Shown in pieces: positions 17,288 through 27,164 of a stretch of 64,000 bases of DNA (its first letter is position 1; every line of letters starts with the position of its first letter). Position numbers and translations under genes: made by a program. Source of the stretch: Billgrantia antri (GTDB taxonomy: Bacteria; Pseudomonadota; Gammaproteobacteria; Pseudomonadales; Halomonadaceae). The notes beneath the pieces are model-generated. The model saw nothing but the letters and a program-made list of their open reading frames with translations. It was not told the DNA's origin and ran no database searches. The stretch is from assembly GCF_019430905.1 (NCBI RefSeq), contig NZ_JAHYCA010000007.1, forward strand, positions 248,001 to 312,000, given 5' to 3'.

Positions 17288-18592
17288 CTAGCGGGCTTCG
17301 GGGATGTGCCAGGTCTCGGGGCAGTCGTCGCTGTGGAACAGGCGCTGGGCGGTGGTGGCGTTGCGCCGCTCGGCCAACGCTTCGCGACCCTCGCTGAGGG
17401 CATCCATCATTCCCGGCCGGGGATGGCGTACGGTCAGTAGCGTCAGCCTGTCCTCGCGTCTGAGTTCGTAATCGTTCTCCAGCGAGTCGATCAATGTCTC
17501 GAGTCGCTCGGGCTTGTCGTCAAGGCAGAGGGCGAAGCGCATGGCGCTGCTGTCGATCAGATTGGCGTGCAGGCCGGCTTCCACCAGGCGGCCCAGGATG
17601 TCGTGCTGGCGCGGTTCGTCCATGAAGGCAAAATCGCGCGGCAGTACCTCCAGCCAGACCTGCTTCTCGCGCAGGATGCAGCAGGGCACTTCGGCATCGA
17701 AACGGCGCTCGGCGTCGATCACGCTGGGTGCGGCCTCGGGCGTCTCGAAGGAGCGCACCATGAGCGGAATCGATTTCTCCTGCAGCGGGCCCAGGGTCTT
17801 GGGGTGAATCACCTTGGCCCCGTGCCAGGCCAGCTCGGTGGCCTCGGCGTAGGAGAGTCGCTCGAGCTGTACGGCGTTGTCGAAGCGCCTGGGATCGGCG
17901 TTGAACAGGCCGGTGACATCCTTCCAGATCACCACCTCGTGGGCGTCGAGGCAGTGGGCGAAGATCGCCGCGCTGAAGTCCGAGCCTTCGCGCCCCAAGG
18001 TGGTGGCCTCGCTCTGCTCGGTGCCGCCGATGAAGCCCTGGGTCAGGATCACCCGCTCACTGCCCGCCAGTCGCCCGCGAATGGCGTCGGCGGTGGCGGT
18101 CCAGTCGAGGTTTGCGGACTGGTGGCAGGCGTCGGTGCGCACCAGCTCGCGGGCATCGTGCCAGTCGGTGGCGATGCCGCAGTGGTTCAGCCAGGCCGCG
18201 ACGATGGTGGTGGAGATCAGCTCGCCGTAGCACACGGTCTGGTCGTAGTGCTTGGCATAGGGAGCGTCGCGGTGCTTGCGGTGCTGGGTGTCGAGCTCCT
18301 CGAACAGGACATCCACCCGTTCTCGCGGCGAATCCGATGCATCACCAAAGAGGGACTCGATCGCCTCGCGGTGCTCGGCCTGCAGGGCGTCGAAGCAGTC
18401 ACGATAAGCATCTTTCCTGCCGTCATCACGGGCGGAGGCGAGCAGCGTTTCCAGCTTGTTGGTGGTCTTGCCCATGGCCGAGACCACCACGACCAACGGG
18501 CGGTCTGCATGCGCTTCTATCAGCGGGGTCAGGTGGCGTATGGCATCGGCATCCTTGATCGAGGCACCGCCGAACTTGAACACGGTGGGCAT
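17288..18592 (-). CDS. Aspartate kinase, monofunctional
   Basis: Phosphorylates aspartate, the first step toward aspartate semialdehyde. 434 residues. The N-terminal FKFGGASIKD and VVVVSAMGKTTNKLE, and later LTQGFIGGTEQSEATTLGREGSDFSAA and LAWHGAKVIHPKTL, are the kinase core. The C-terminal third should hold ACT domains, but they are divergent, so feedback control by lysine or threonine cannot be predicted. It resembles stand-alone kinases rather than the usual LysC. It follows the carboxy(nor)spermidine genes on the same strand, whose dehydrogenase uses aspartate semialdehyde, but a strong terminator lies between, so it probably has its own promoter in 18593-18695. Confidence 0.88.
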   Translation of the reverse strand: MPTVFKFGGASIKDADAIRHLTPLIEAHADRPLVVVVSAMGKTTNKLETLLASARDDGRKDAYRDCFDALQAEHREAIESLFGDASDSPRERVDVLFEELDTQHRKHRDAPYAKHYDQTVCYGELISTTIVAAWLNHCGIATDWHDARELVRTDACHQSANLDWTATADAIRGRLAGSERVILTQGFIGGTEQSEATTLGREGSDFSAAIFAHCLDAHEVVIWKDVTGLFNADPRRFDNAVQLERLSYAEATELAWHGAKVIHPKTLGPLQEKSIPLMVRSFETPEAAPSVIDAERRFDAEVPCCILREKQVWLEVLPRDFAFMDEPRQHDILGRLVEAGLHANLIDSSAMRFALCLDDKPERLETLIDSLENDYELRREDRLTLLTVRHPRPGMMDALSEGREALAERRNATTAQRLFHSDDCPETWHIPEAR

Positions 18593-18698
18593 TCCGGCTC
18601 TCCCTGTCTCTGGTATCGTCGTGCCCTACACCATGGTGCATATTCTCCGAGAGAGAAAGGGCAGGTCGGTGCACCATGCAAATGGCGGTGCAGATACG

Positions 18699-18721
18699 AA
18701 AAAAGCCCCCGCGGGGGCTTT
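18699..18721 (-). terminator. Intrinsic terminator of the carboxy(nor)spermidine operon
   Basis: On the minus strand AAAGCCCCC and GGGGGCTTT form the stem and are followed by TTTTTCG. It starts 16 bases after the decarboxylase stop and isolates the aspartokinase gene. Confidence 0.85.
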
Positions 18722-18736
18722 GTTGCGTTGGAGCGG

Positions 18737-19909
<1,173 letters not shown>

Positions 19910-19915
19910 GACGGA

Positions 19916-21115
19916 TCAGGCCAGCGGGTCGTGATCGGGGTCGAGCTCGACCACCTGCCACGGCAGGCCCATGTCGCCGATGCGTGCCATGAAGGGGTCG
20001 GGATCGAGCTGCTCGACGTTGAACACGCCCGCGCCCTTCCAGATGCCTTCCAGCATCAGCATGGCACCGGTCACCGCCGGTACGCCGGTGGTGTAGGAGA
20101 TCGCCTGGGACTGCACTTCGCGGTAGCAGGCTTCGTGGTCACAGATGTTGTAGATGTAGACCTTGCGCCGCTTGCCGTCCTTGATGCCGTCGGCAATGAT
20201 GCCGATGTTGGTCTTGCCCTTGGTGCGCGGGCCGAGCGAGGCCGGGTCGGGCAGCACCGCCTTGAGGAACTCCAGCGGGGCGATCTTGGCACCGCCCACT
20301 TCGATCGGCTCGATGCTGGTCATGCCGACGTTCTCGAGTACCTTGAGGTGGGTGATGTACTTCTCGGAGAAGGTCATCCAGAAGCGGATGCGCTCCAGGC
20401 CCTTGATGTTCTGGCTGAGCGACTCGAGCTCCTCGTGGTAGAGCAGGTAGATGTCCTTCTCGCCGATGCCGTCGAAGTCGAACTTGCGCTTCACCGCCAG
20501 CGGATCGGTCTCCTTCCACTCGCCCTTCTCCCAGTAGCGACCCTTCGCGGTGATCTCGCGAATGTTGATCTCCGGGTTGAAGTTGGTGGCGAAGGGGTAG
20601 CCGTGATCGCCGCCGTTGGCATCGAGGATGTCGATGCGGTGAATCTCGTCGAACAGGTTCTTCTGGGCATAGGCGCAGTAGATGTTGGTCATGCCCGGGT
20701 CGAAGCCGCAGCCCAGGGTCGCCATGTTGCCCGCCTCGGCGTAGCGGTCTTGAAACGCCCACTGCTCCTTGTACTCGAACTTGGCCTCGTCCGGGTGCTC
20801 GTAGTTGGCGGTGTCGAGGTAGGGCACGCCGGTCTTGAGGCACGCCTCCATGATGGTCAGATCCTGATAGGGCAGAGCCACGTGGATCAGCACGTCCGGC
20901 TTGAACGACTCGATCAGCGCAACCAGGGCCTCGACGCTGTCGGCGTCGACCTGAGCCGTCTGGATCGGGCGATCCAGCTGAGCGGCAATGGCCTTGCACT
21001 TTGCTTCGTTGCGACTGGCCAGGCAGATCTCGCTGAACACTTCGGGATGTTGTGCACACTTGTGGGTGACGACGCCTCCGACGCCGCCGGCGCCGATAAT
21101 CAGGACTTTGCTCAT
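19916..21115 (-). CDS. Carboxynorspermidine/carboxyspermidine dehydrogenase (saccharopine dehydrogenase family)
   Basis: Reductively condenses aspartate semialdehyde with putrescine or diaminopropane to the carboxylated polyamine. 399 residues with an N-terminal Rossmann motif (VLIIGAGGVGGVVTHK) and the family segments LGCGFDPGMTNIYCAYA and GVPAVTGAMLMLEGIWKG. Often annotated Lys1/Lys9 saccharopine dehydrogenase, but pairing with nspC makes the polyamine role far more likely than lysine metabolism. It is the first gene of the two-gene operon. The 355-base region upstream (21116-21470), shared with the divergent Crp/Fnr gene, holds one clear palindrome. Confidence 0.9.
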   Translation of the reverse strand: MSKVLIIGAGGVGGVVTHKCAQHPEVFSEICLASRNEAKCKAIAAQLDRPIQTAQVDADSVEALVALIESFKPDVLIHVALPYQDLTIMEACLKTGVPYLDTANYEHPDEAKFEYKEQWAFQDRYAEAGNMATLGCGFDPGMTNIYCAYAQKNLFDEIHRIDILDANGGDHGYPFATNFNPEINIREITAKGRYWEKGEWKETDPLAVKRKFDFDGIGEKDIYLLYHEELESLSQNIKGLERIRFWMTFSEKYITHLKVLENVGMTSIEPIEVGGAKIAPLEFLKAVLPDPASLGPRTKGKTNIGIIADGIKDGKRRKVYIYNICDHEACYREVQSQAISYTTGVPAVTGAMLMLEGIWKGAGVFNVEQLDPDPFMARIGDMGLPWQVVELDPDHDPLA

Positions 21116-21379
21116 GGGCCTCTCGAATTCAGATCGGGATGTGTATGGAAGCGTAGGGTCTTATCGGAGTTTCGGCCATCTCGTATGCCCGTGCCCGATG
21201 CCACCCCGGTCTCGCTCATGCTTGCGGGCTGATAATGGCCTCCAGGGAAGCCAGGGGCAAGTGATTTTGTCGTGACCTATTAGACCAAAGCAGGGGGGTG
21301 GGGCGAAAGCAACCGAAAAGCGAGCGGGGGTGTGGTTTCGCTGCGGACCACCACGCCCTTTCCGGCGCTCGTTTATGCA

Positions 21380-21396
21380 TTATCGAGCGTCGATAA
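21380..21396. promoter_or_regulatory. Palindrome TTATCGA-GCG-TCGATAA
   Basis: A perfect inverted repeat with seven-base arms and three-base spacer in the divergent region between the carboxy(nor)spermidine dehydrogenase and the Crp/Fnr-family regulator, about 75-90 bases from the regulator start. Position and form suit an operator, perhaps for autoregulation. It is not a canonical FNR or CRP box. Nothing else is evident in 21116-21470 apart from AT-rich sequence near 21405-21435. Confidence 0.4.
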
Positions 21397-21470
21397 CCTG
21401 CGTTATGAAGCTCTATATAAGCTTGTGTTTTAGTATGTCGCAACCCAACCACAAGCCGGAGAGGCAACGT

Positions 21471-22244
21471 GTGACCCTACTCGACAGTGTAGTGATGCAG
21501 GGCCTGAGCCGACACACAGCGTTGACGGCGGAAGACAAGACCCTGTTGCTGAGCCTCGAGCTCAATCCAAGGCGCGTGTCGGCCGGGGAAGTGCTGTGGC
21601 AGGAGAGTGCGGACGTGGATCTGTTCTGCGTGATCAAGGAGGGCTGGGCATACTCCTACCGCAATCTTGGTAACGGATCGATGCAGATCCTCAAGGTCTA
21701 CCTCCCTGGCGATATCATCGGCATGCGCGATTTCGGCTTCTCGCGCCGGCTGGCCGGTGTGGCGATGATCAACGACGGCCTCATCAGCCCGTTCACTCAC
21801 CAGCAGCTTTTCGAGCTCTTCGGACGCTCGCCAGCCCTGGCCGTTGGTATCATCGCCTTGACCGTGCGCCAGCAGGCGATGCTCACCGAGCGGCTGGTCT
21901 ACCTGGGCCGGTATGCCGCCCATGAGCGGCTGGCGCACTTCCTCTACGAGCTCTATCTGCGCCTCAAGCGGATCGGGGCGGTAGAAGAAAACGGCTTTCA
22001 CATGCCGCTCTCCCAGGAGCAGGTCGGCGATGCGCTGGGGCTCAGCGCGGTGCACGTGAGCCGCACCTTTTCGATGCTGCGCGACGAAGGCTTGGTGATC
22101 CGCGACCGTCAGCACGTGGTCCTGCCCGATCCCGATGCCCTGGCGCGACTGGTCGAGTTCAACGACACCTATATCGACGAGGCCCTACCCGTTGCGTTCC
22201 AGAGTTTTGCCGGCATGCGTAGCACCTCCGCGCCCCAGGCCTGA
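21471..22244 (+). CDS. Crp/Fnr-family transcriptional regulator
   Basis: 257 residues from GTG 21471, chosen because GGAGAGG lies six bases upstream; an ATG at 21435 in frame has no comparable ribosome site. Residues about 30-140 form the cyclic-nucleotide-binding-type beta-roll (EVLWQESADVDLFCVIKEGW ... VYLPGDIIGMRD), then a dimerisation helix and a C-terminal winged helix (LSQEQVGDALGLSAVHVSRT). Only one cysteine is seen, so it is not an Fe-S FNR, and the typical cAMP-contact motif RELGEL-like block is absent. Ligand and targets are unknown. Monocistronic, ending in a shared bidirectional terminator. Confidence 0.88.
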   Translation: MTLLDSVVMQGLSRHTALTAEDKTLLLSLELNPRRVSAGEVLWQESADVDLFCVIKEGWAYSYRNLGNGSMQILKVYLPGDIIGMRDFGFSRRLAGVAMINDGLISPFTHQQLFELFGRSPALAVGIIALTVRQQAMLTERLVYLGRYAAHERLAHFLYELYLRLKRIGAVEENGFHMPLSQEQVGDALGLSAVHVSRTFSMLRDEGLVIRDRQHVVLPDPDALARLVEFNDTYIDEALPVAFQSFAGMRSTSAPQA

Positions 22245-22263
22245 TCCGGCGGCCTTTGCAGAA

Positions 22264-22296
22264 ACGAAAAAAGCACCCCTGGGGTGCTTTTTTCGT
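22264..22296. terminator. Bidirectional terminator (Crp/Fnr gene and tmRNA)
   Basis: ACGAAAAAAGCACCCC pairs with GGGGTGCTTTTTTCGT. Each strand ends in a run of six T, so it can end both the plus-strand regulator gene and the minus-strand ssrA transcript. Confidence 0.88.
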
Positions 22297-22303
22297 ACTC
22301 GAT

Positions 22304-22683
22304 TGGTGGAGGCGGCGGGGATCGAACCCGCGTCCGCCGGCACTCGCTCTTCGGCTCTACATGCTTAGGTCCGTTTTTTGGTTTAACGCATCTGGCTCCA
22401 ACGGGCAGGATCCAGCTACGCGATTCCTCGAAGTTTTAGCGATTGACGAGAGGACGTCGCCAACCGCGATCCCATCAGTTTTAGCTCGTATCCCCTCCGC
22501 GATGAATGGGCACATCGCTTTGGGGCCGGACTAACCGCTAACAGCTTTTAAGCTGCCAGGGCGCCCTGAGCGTAGGTGTCGTCGTTTGCGACTATTTAGT
22601 CGTGATGTTGGATTTACGAGATACATCACGCTCTCGGCATGCACCTAGGAGGTTGTCACCGGCGTCGAAGCCATGTCGCCCCC
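22304..22683 (-). ncRNA. ssrA: Transfer-messenger RNA
   Basis: Rescues stalled ribosomes with SmpB and tags the unfinished protein for proteolysis. The 380-base RNA starts GGGGGCGACATGG (5' end at 22683) and ends GGTTCGATCCCCGCCGCCTCCACCA-type sequence at 22304 with encoded CCA. The 5' GGGGGCG and 3' CGCCTCC pair as the acceptor stem with one G-U. The tag reading frame (22589 down to 22548) follows ATAGTC and encodes ANDDTYAQGALAA and a TAA stop, a typical gammaproteobacterial tag. smpB lies directly upstream on the same strand. Confidence 0.97.
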
Positions 22684-22804
22684 GTAGCAGGCCCATCATA
22701 TCAGCATGGGCACTTCTATGACACCTGCCGGATGGGTTGGTTCCACCGCTTCCCCGATTCTTGCTGTTTTCGGAGAACCACCCGGCGACAGGTGTTGTGA
22801 CCGT

Positions 22805-23296
22805 TCAGGCCTTGGTGTGTTCCCGCATGATGCGGCCTTTCTGCCGCTGCCAGTCGCGATCCTTCTCCGTGGCGCGCTTGTCGTGCAGTTTCTTGCCCGT
22901 CACCAGGGCGAGTTCGCATTTCACCTTGTTGCCCTTCCAGTAGAGCTTGAGCGGCACGCAGGTATGTCCCTTCTCCTGCGAGCGCGAGAAGATCTTGGCG
23001 ATCTCCTTGCGATGCAGCAGCAGTTTGCGCGTGCGCGAGGGATCGGCGATCTCGTGGGTGCTGGCGGTATTCAGCGGCGTGATGTGGCTGCCCAGCAGCC
23101 ACGCCTCGCCATCCTTCACCAGGATGTAGGTGTCGGTGAGCTGGGCCTTGCCGGCACGCAGGCTCTTCACCTCCCAGCCGGCCAGTACCAGGCCGGCCTC
23201 GAAGGACTCGTCGATGTGGTACTCGAAGCGAGCCTTCTTGTTCTGGGCGATGACGCTACTACCGGGACCCTTGCCCTTGCCTTTCTTGTTGGCCAT
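22805..23296 (-). CDS. smpB: SsrA-binding protein SmpB
   Basis: Binds the tRNA-like part of tmRNA and brings it to stalled ribosomes. 163 residues from ATG 23296, which has GAGG five bases upstream; an earlier in-frame ATG adds only five residues. Family sequence is clear: [33 protein letters not shown] and the basic C-terminal tail [16 protein letters not shown] that inserts in the mRNA channel. The tmRNA gene follows 121 bases downstream on the same strand; the gap holds no gene. Confidence 0.97.
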   Translation of the reverse strand: MANKKGKGKGPGSSVIAQNKKARFEYHIDESFEAGLVLAGWEVKSLRAGKAQLTDTYILVKDGEAWLLGSHITPLNTASTHEIADPSRTRKLLLHRKEIAKIFSRSQEKGHTCVPLKLYWKGNKVKCELALVTGKKLHDKRATEKDRDWQRQKGRIMREHTKA

Positions 23297-23425
23297 GGAA
23301 CCTCGTGTCATGTACTTGCCTGGGGCAACGCCTCCTTCGATATGGGGGGAAGCGTGATACCATTCAAGGCGTGAAATAACCGCTCATGATACGCCCTGGG
23401 CACTGTGAAGTCAGCGGAGAGCTCA

Positions 23426-23860
23426 ATGCCAATGGTCAATCGGTCCGCCCTGGTGCGGCACACCCCTCGGGACATGTTCGAACTGGTCAACGACTTCGAG
23501 CGCTACCCGGAGTTTCTGCCGGGCTGCCGGCGGGCGCGGCTGCTCGAGCGCGACGAGTCGCACCTGATCGGCGAAATGACCCTGGGCCGGGCGGGCCTCG
23601 AGCAGAGCTTTACCACCCGTAATGACCTCATCGAGCCCGAGCGCATCGAGATGTCGTTGGTCAGCGGGCCCTTCAAGCGCCTGCGTGGTCGCTGGCTGTT
23701 CCTGCCGATGGGCGAGGGGGCCTGCAAGGTGTGCCTGGAAATGGAGTTCGAGTTCGCCAATCGGCTGCTGGGCATGGCCTTCGGCAAGCTGTTCCAGCAA
23801 GTGGCCGGGCAACTGGTCGATGCCTTCACCCGCCGCGCCGACGAAATCTATGGCCGCTGA
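23426..23860 (+). CDS. ratA: RatA-type ribosome-associated/START-domain protein
   Basis: Member of the COQ10/START-like family (PF03364). E. coli RatA was reported to bind 50S subunits and block subunit joining, while relatives bind ubiquinone; which applies here is unknown. 144 residues from ATG 23426, with GGAGAG upstream; the frame opens 21 bases earlier. Visible: RHTPRDMFELVNDFERYPEFLPGC, typical of the family, and a C-terminal amphipathic helix. It overlaps the next gene by 11 bases. Gene order smpB-ratA-rnfH facing bamE is a standard gammaproteobacterial arrangement. Confidence 0.9.
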   Translation: MPMVNRSALVRHTPRDMFELVNDFERYPEFLPGCRRARLLERDESHLIGEMTLGRAGLEQSFTTRNDLIEPERIEMSLVSGPFKRLRGRWLFLPMGEGACKVCLEMEFEFANRLLGMAFGKLFQQVAGQLVDAFTRRADEIYGR

Positions 23861-24158
23861 GGCGAAGCTGGAGGTGGAGGTCGCCTTCGCCCTGCCGGAG
23901 AGGCAGCGCATCGTCGCGCTCGAGGTGCCGCCGGGCACCACGGCGCGTCAGGCCGTGGCCTTGGCGCAACTGGGCAGGCTGTTCCCCGAGGTGCCGGCCG
24001 CGTTCTTCGCCGAGGCGGACCTGGGCATCTTCGGCAAGCGGCTGCGCGACCCCGACGACTACAGCCTGCGCGCCGGCGATCGGGTCGAGGTCTATCGTCC
24101 TCTCGAAAACGATCCCAAGGAGGCACGAGCCCGGCGCGCACAGCGAACCGGGCTCTAG
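23850..24158 (+). CDS. rnfH: RnfH/UPF0125 ubiquitin-like family protein
   Basis: 102 residues of the RnfH (RatB) family, a small beta-grasp fold of unclear function usually encoded after ratA. Marks: an N-terminal LEVEVAFALPERQRIVALEVPPGTT strand pattern and the conserved GIFGKRLRDPDDYSLRAGDRVEVYRPL block. The ATG lies within the end of ratA (11-base overlap), so translation is probably coupled. The C-terminus is basic (ARARRAQRTGL). The gene is convergent with bamE, with only 13 bases between the stops. Confidence 0.9.
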   Translation: MAAEAKLEVEVAFALPERQRIVALEVPPGTTARQAVALAQLGRLFPEVPAAFFAEADLGIFGKRLRDPDDYSLRAGDRVEVYRPLENDPKEARARRAQRTGL

Positions 24159-24171
24159 CGCCGCGGCGGCG

Positions 24172-24657
24172 TCACATGTCCAGCGGTTCGGTAGAGGCCG
24201 GTTCGCCGCCACGCGGCAGGGTACCGCCGGCATCGGGGGCTCGCTCGGGCACGGCCTCCGGCTGGCTCCCGGGCAGCATGCCGGCGGGGTCGGCCCCCTC
24301 CGAGGCCGGGCCAAGTTCGTCCTGCCCGCGTAGCTCGATGTCCTCGGAGAAATCCCCCTCCTGCCGCACGTTGACCAGTCGGTCGCCGGCGAAGGTCAGC
24401 GTCACCCGACGCTGCTGGACGTCGCCGTAGGCTTCGTCGAGGCGGAACACGTAGTCCCACTGGTTGGCGTCGAAGGGCGCTTCCAGCAGCGGCCTGCCCA
24501 GCAGATCGACGACCTGGGTGCGGCTCAGGCCGGGCTGGAGCTGCTGGACCATGCCCTCGGTGATGTAGTTGCCCTGGGGAAGGTCGCGCTTGTAGACGCA
24601 GCCACCGGTAACGGTCAGGGCGATGACGAGCGGGAGGGTTTTGATCAGCTTTTGCAT
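24172..24657 (-). CDS. bamE: Outer-membrane assembly lipoprotein BamE
   Basis: Lipoprotein of the BAM complex that inserts beta-barrel proteins in the outer membrane. 161 residues. The signal peptide ends in a lipobox (VTGGC, Cys20), followed by the BamE domain: VYKRDLPQGNYITEGMV, LQPGLSRTQVVDLLGRPLL and DQWDYVFRL-like NQWDYVFRL. After about residue 110 comes a long Glu/Pro/Gly-rich tail that E. coli BamE (113 residues) lacks. Divergent from fur with a 72-base shared promoter region, a conserved neighbourhood. Confidence 0.93.
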   Translation of the reverse strand: MQKLIKTLPLVIALTVTGGCVYKRDLPQGNYITEGMVQQLQPGLSRTQVVDLLGRPLLEAPFDANQWDYVFRLDEAYGDVQQRRVTLTFAGDRLVNVRQEGDFSEDIELRGQDELGPASEGADPAGMLPGSQPEAVPERAPDAGGTLPRGGEPASTEPLDM

Positions 24658-24729
24658 TTGTGTCCGTTCTTCACTATCGTGGATTCGGTCGATCATACCC
24701 GACCCTACCTGATACTGCGAAGAGCGAAC

Positions 24730-25176
24730 ATGGCCGACCAGAACCATGAACTGCGCAAGGCGGGCCTCAAGGTCACCTTGCCCCGAGTGAAGATCCTGCA
24801 GATCCTCGAGAATGCCACGGGCCAGCACCACCTGAGCGCCGAGGATGTCTACAAGACCCTGCTGGAAGCCGGGGAGGACGTCGGCCTGGCGACCGTCTAT
24901 CGCGTGCTGACCCAGTTCGAGTCGGCAGGCTTGGTGATTCGCCACAACTTCGATGGCGGTCATGCCGTGTTCGAGATCTCCCAGGAGGAACACCACGACC
25001 ATATGGTGTGCCTCGACAGCGGCGAGATCATAGAGTTCTTCGACGAGACCATCGAGCGCCGCCAGCAGGAGATCGCCGAGGAGCACGGCTTCGAGCTCGT
25101 CGATCATGCCCTGGTGCTCTACGTGCGTCCACGCGGCTCCAATGCCACGCGCCAGGAAGGCACGCCGCGCAAGTGA
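24730..25176 (+). CDS. fur: Ferric uptake regulator Fur
   Basis: Iron-dependent repressor. 148 residues from ATG 24730 (start MADQNHELRKAGLKVTLPR), the same length as E. coli Fur; the open frame begins earlier without a ribosome site. Winged helix with ATVYRVLTQFE; metal sites in the HHDHMVCLDSGE and DHALVLYV segments. The second cysteine of the E. coli CxxC zinc site is Ser here, and there is no C-terminal cysteine pair, as in Pseudomonas Fur, so it uses the cysteine-poor type of structural site. Opposite bamE; followed by a hairpin shared with recN. Confidence 0.95.
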   Translation: MADQNHELRKAGLKVTLPRVKILQILENATGQHHLSAEDVYKTLLEAGEDVGLATVYRVLTQFESAGLVIRHNFDGGHAVFEISQEEHHDHMVCLDSGEIIEFFDETIERRQQEIAEEHGFELVDHALVLYVRPRGSNATRQEGTPRK

Positions 25177-25206
25177 CACGCGTGTGAATGTCGAATCCGC
25201 GCCATG

Positions 25207-25233
25207 GCGGCCCCGATCCTCGATCGGGGCCGC
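25207..25233. terminator. Hairpin between convergent fur and recN
   Basis: GCGGCCCCGATC pairs with GATCGGGGCCGC around CTC: a perfect 12-bp stem between the two convergent stop codons. It has only a short T-run on each side. Confidence 0.7.
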
Positions 25234-25266
25234 TTGCGTATGGGCGTGGAGCGGGTCCGAGCCAGC

Positions 25267-26943
25267 CTAGTGGGCGGCGCCCTGCTGACTGGCGTCCAGC
25301 ATCTCGCGAGCGTGTGCCAGGGTGCGATCGGAGAGGTTGACGCCACCGAGCATGCGCGCCAGCTCACTGACCCGGCCGGCCTCGTCGAGCAGCGCCATGC
25401 GCGTCAAGGTGATGTCGCGCTTGGCCTGCTTCTCGATGTGCAGGTGGTGATGGGCCTGGGCTGCCACCTGCGGCAGGTGGGTCACTGTCATTACCTGGCC
25501 GTTATCGCCCAGCCGACGCAGCAGTTGGCCGACGATTTCGGCGGTGGCGCCGGAGATGCCCACGTCCACCTCGTCGAACACCAGGCTGGGAATCGTGGAG
25601 TGGCGGGCAGCGACCACCTGGATCGCCAGGCTGATGCGCGACAGTTCCCCGCCGGAAGCGACCTTGGCCAGGGGCCGTGGTGGCTGGCCGGGGTTGGCGC
25701 TGATCAAGAAGCGTACCTCCTCCATGCCGTCGGCCTGGGGGCTATGGCGGCCCTCGACCTCCACCTCGAAGCGCGCCTTGCCCATGGCCAGGAAGGCGAG
25801 CTGCTCCTGTACCGCCTTGCCGAATCTCCCCGCCGCCTGACGGCGAGCCTCGCCCACGGTGCGTGCCCGCTCGCGCCAACTGTCGCGCAGGGCCTCCACT
25901 TCGGCGCGCAGTGCTTCCAGGTCGTGTTCACCGCCTTCGAGGCTCTCCAGCTCGGCCTGCAGGCGGCGGTGCAATGCGGGCAGCTCTTCGGGCATCACGT
26001 GATGCTTGCGTGCAATGCGGTGCACCTCGCCGAGGCGCGACTCCACCCAGGCCAGCCGTTCGGGGTCCAGCTCGGTGGCGTCGGCGAAACGCTGCAGCTC
26101 GCGCACGGCCTCTTCGATCTGGATTCGCGCCTCGCCGAGCATGGCGAGCACTTCCGCCAAGGCGCCGCGGTCGCTGCCGGGTAGCGGGTCGAGGTGATGA
26201 GTGGCCTGGTTGAGCAGTGTCAGCGCGCCGCCGTCGTCGTTGTCGCAGCATTCGGCGGCAAACTGCGCCTCGCGCAGCGTCTCCTCGGCGTGGGCGAGCT
26301 GCTCCTGCTCGTGCTCCAGAGTGGCAAGCTCGTCATCGCCCAGGGCCAGGGCATCGAGCTCCTCGACCTGATAGCGCAGCAGCTGGCGGCGTGCCTGCAC
26401 TTCGTCGCCGCTCTCGGTCAGCTGCTTCAGGCGGCGGCGGGTCGTCTGCCAGCGACGGAAGGTCTCGCCGAGCTCGCTCACGGCGCTGCGGTTGCCGGCG
26501 AAGTCGTCGAGCAGGCGCAGGTGAGTCTCCTCGCGCAGCAGCAGCTGGTGGGCGTGCTGGCCGTGGATCTCGACCAGGTGCTCGCCGAGCGCCTTGAGAT
26601 CGGCCACGGTGGCCGGCTGGCCGTTGATCCACGCCTTGGAGCGCCCATTGGCGGTGACCACGCGGCGCAGCAGGCAGTCGTCGTCGGGCAGTTCGCGCTC
26701 CGCGAGCCAGCGGCGTGCGGCCGGCAGGGCGGCGATGTCGAAGCGTGCCGAGAGATCGGCGCGCTCGCAGCCGTGGCGTACGCTGCCGGCATCGGCACGT
26801 TCGCCCAGGCACAGCCCCAGGGCGCCGAGCAGGATCGATTTGCCGGCGCCGGTCTCGCCGGTAATGGCGGTCATGCCGCCGGCAAGCTCCAGGTCGAGCG
26901 TATCGACGATGGCGTAATCGCGAATGGCGAGCTGCGTCAGCAT
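25267..26943 (-). CDS. recN: DNA repair protein RecN
   Basis: SMC-like ATPase that helps double-strand break repair by recombination. 558 residues from ATG 26943, which follows GGGAGG; an upstream in-frame ATG at 26988 is less likely. It has an N-terminal AIRDYAIVDTLDLEL, Walker A GETGAGKSIL, a long coiled-coil middle (EQEQLAHAEETL...), and C-terminal signature LAKVASGGELSRISLAIQ with Walker B SLVFDEVDVGISG. Stand-alone gene. The 221-base region upstream contains the heat-shock promoter of grpE on the other strand; I did not find a clear LexA box. Confidence 0.95.
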   Translation of the reverse strand: MLTQLAIRDYAIVDTLDLELAGGMTAITGETGAGKSILLGALGLCLGERADAGSVRHGCERADLSARFDIAALPAARRWLAERELPDDDCLLRRVVTANGRSKAWINGQPATVADLKALGEHLVEIHGQHAHQLLLREETHLRLLDDFAGNRSAVSELGETFRRWQTTRRRLKQLTESGDEVQARRQLLRYQVEELDALALGDDELATLEHEQEQLAHAEETLREAQFAAECCDNDDGGALTLLNQATHHLDPLPGSDRGALAEVLAMLGEARIQIEEAVRELQRFADATELDPERLAWVESRLGEVHRIARKHHVMPEELPALHRRLQAELESLEGGEHDLEALRAEVEALRDSWRERARTVGEARRQAAGRFGKAVQEQLAFLAMGKARFEVEVEGRHSPQADGMEEVRFLISANPGQPPRPLAKVASGGELSRISLAIQVVAARHSTIPSLVFDEVDVGISGATAEIVGQLLRRLGDNGQVMTVTHLPQVAAQAHHHLHIEKQAKRDITLTRMALLDEAGRVSELARMLGGVNLSDRTLAHAREMLDASQQGAAH

Positions 26944-27059
26944 GAGACCTCCCGGCAACCGGCACAGAATGGCTGGATATCCATACAAGGTATTGCGTTT
27001 TTATACAGTAGTCGAGGCGGCCGCTCAATATCTCCATGGTGCTCGCGCTTCATTGTTCT

Positions 27060-27087
27060 CTTGAGATTGCCGGCAAGGCCCCCATAT
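27060..27087 (+). promoter_or_regulatory. Sigma-32 heat-shock promoter for grpE
   Basis: CTTGAGA (27060-27066), a 13-base spacer, and CCCCATAT (27080-27087): near-perfect match to the sigma-32 consensus (CTTGAAA, CCCCATNT). It lies about 78 bases before the grpE start codon. Confidence 0.85.
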
Positions 27088-27164
27088 AGGCGGGCAGACT
27101 CGAGGCTTTCGCCCATTCGACACCGTTGCGGCCGTATGGCCGAACCACGCTTCAGGAGATGCGC

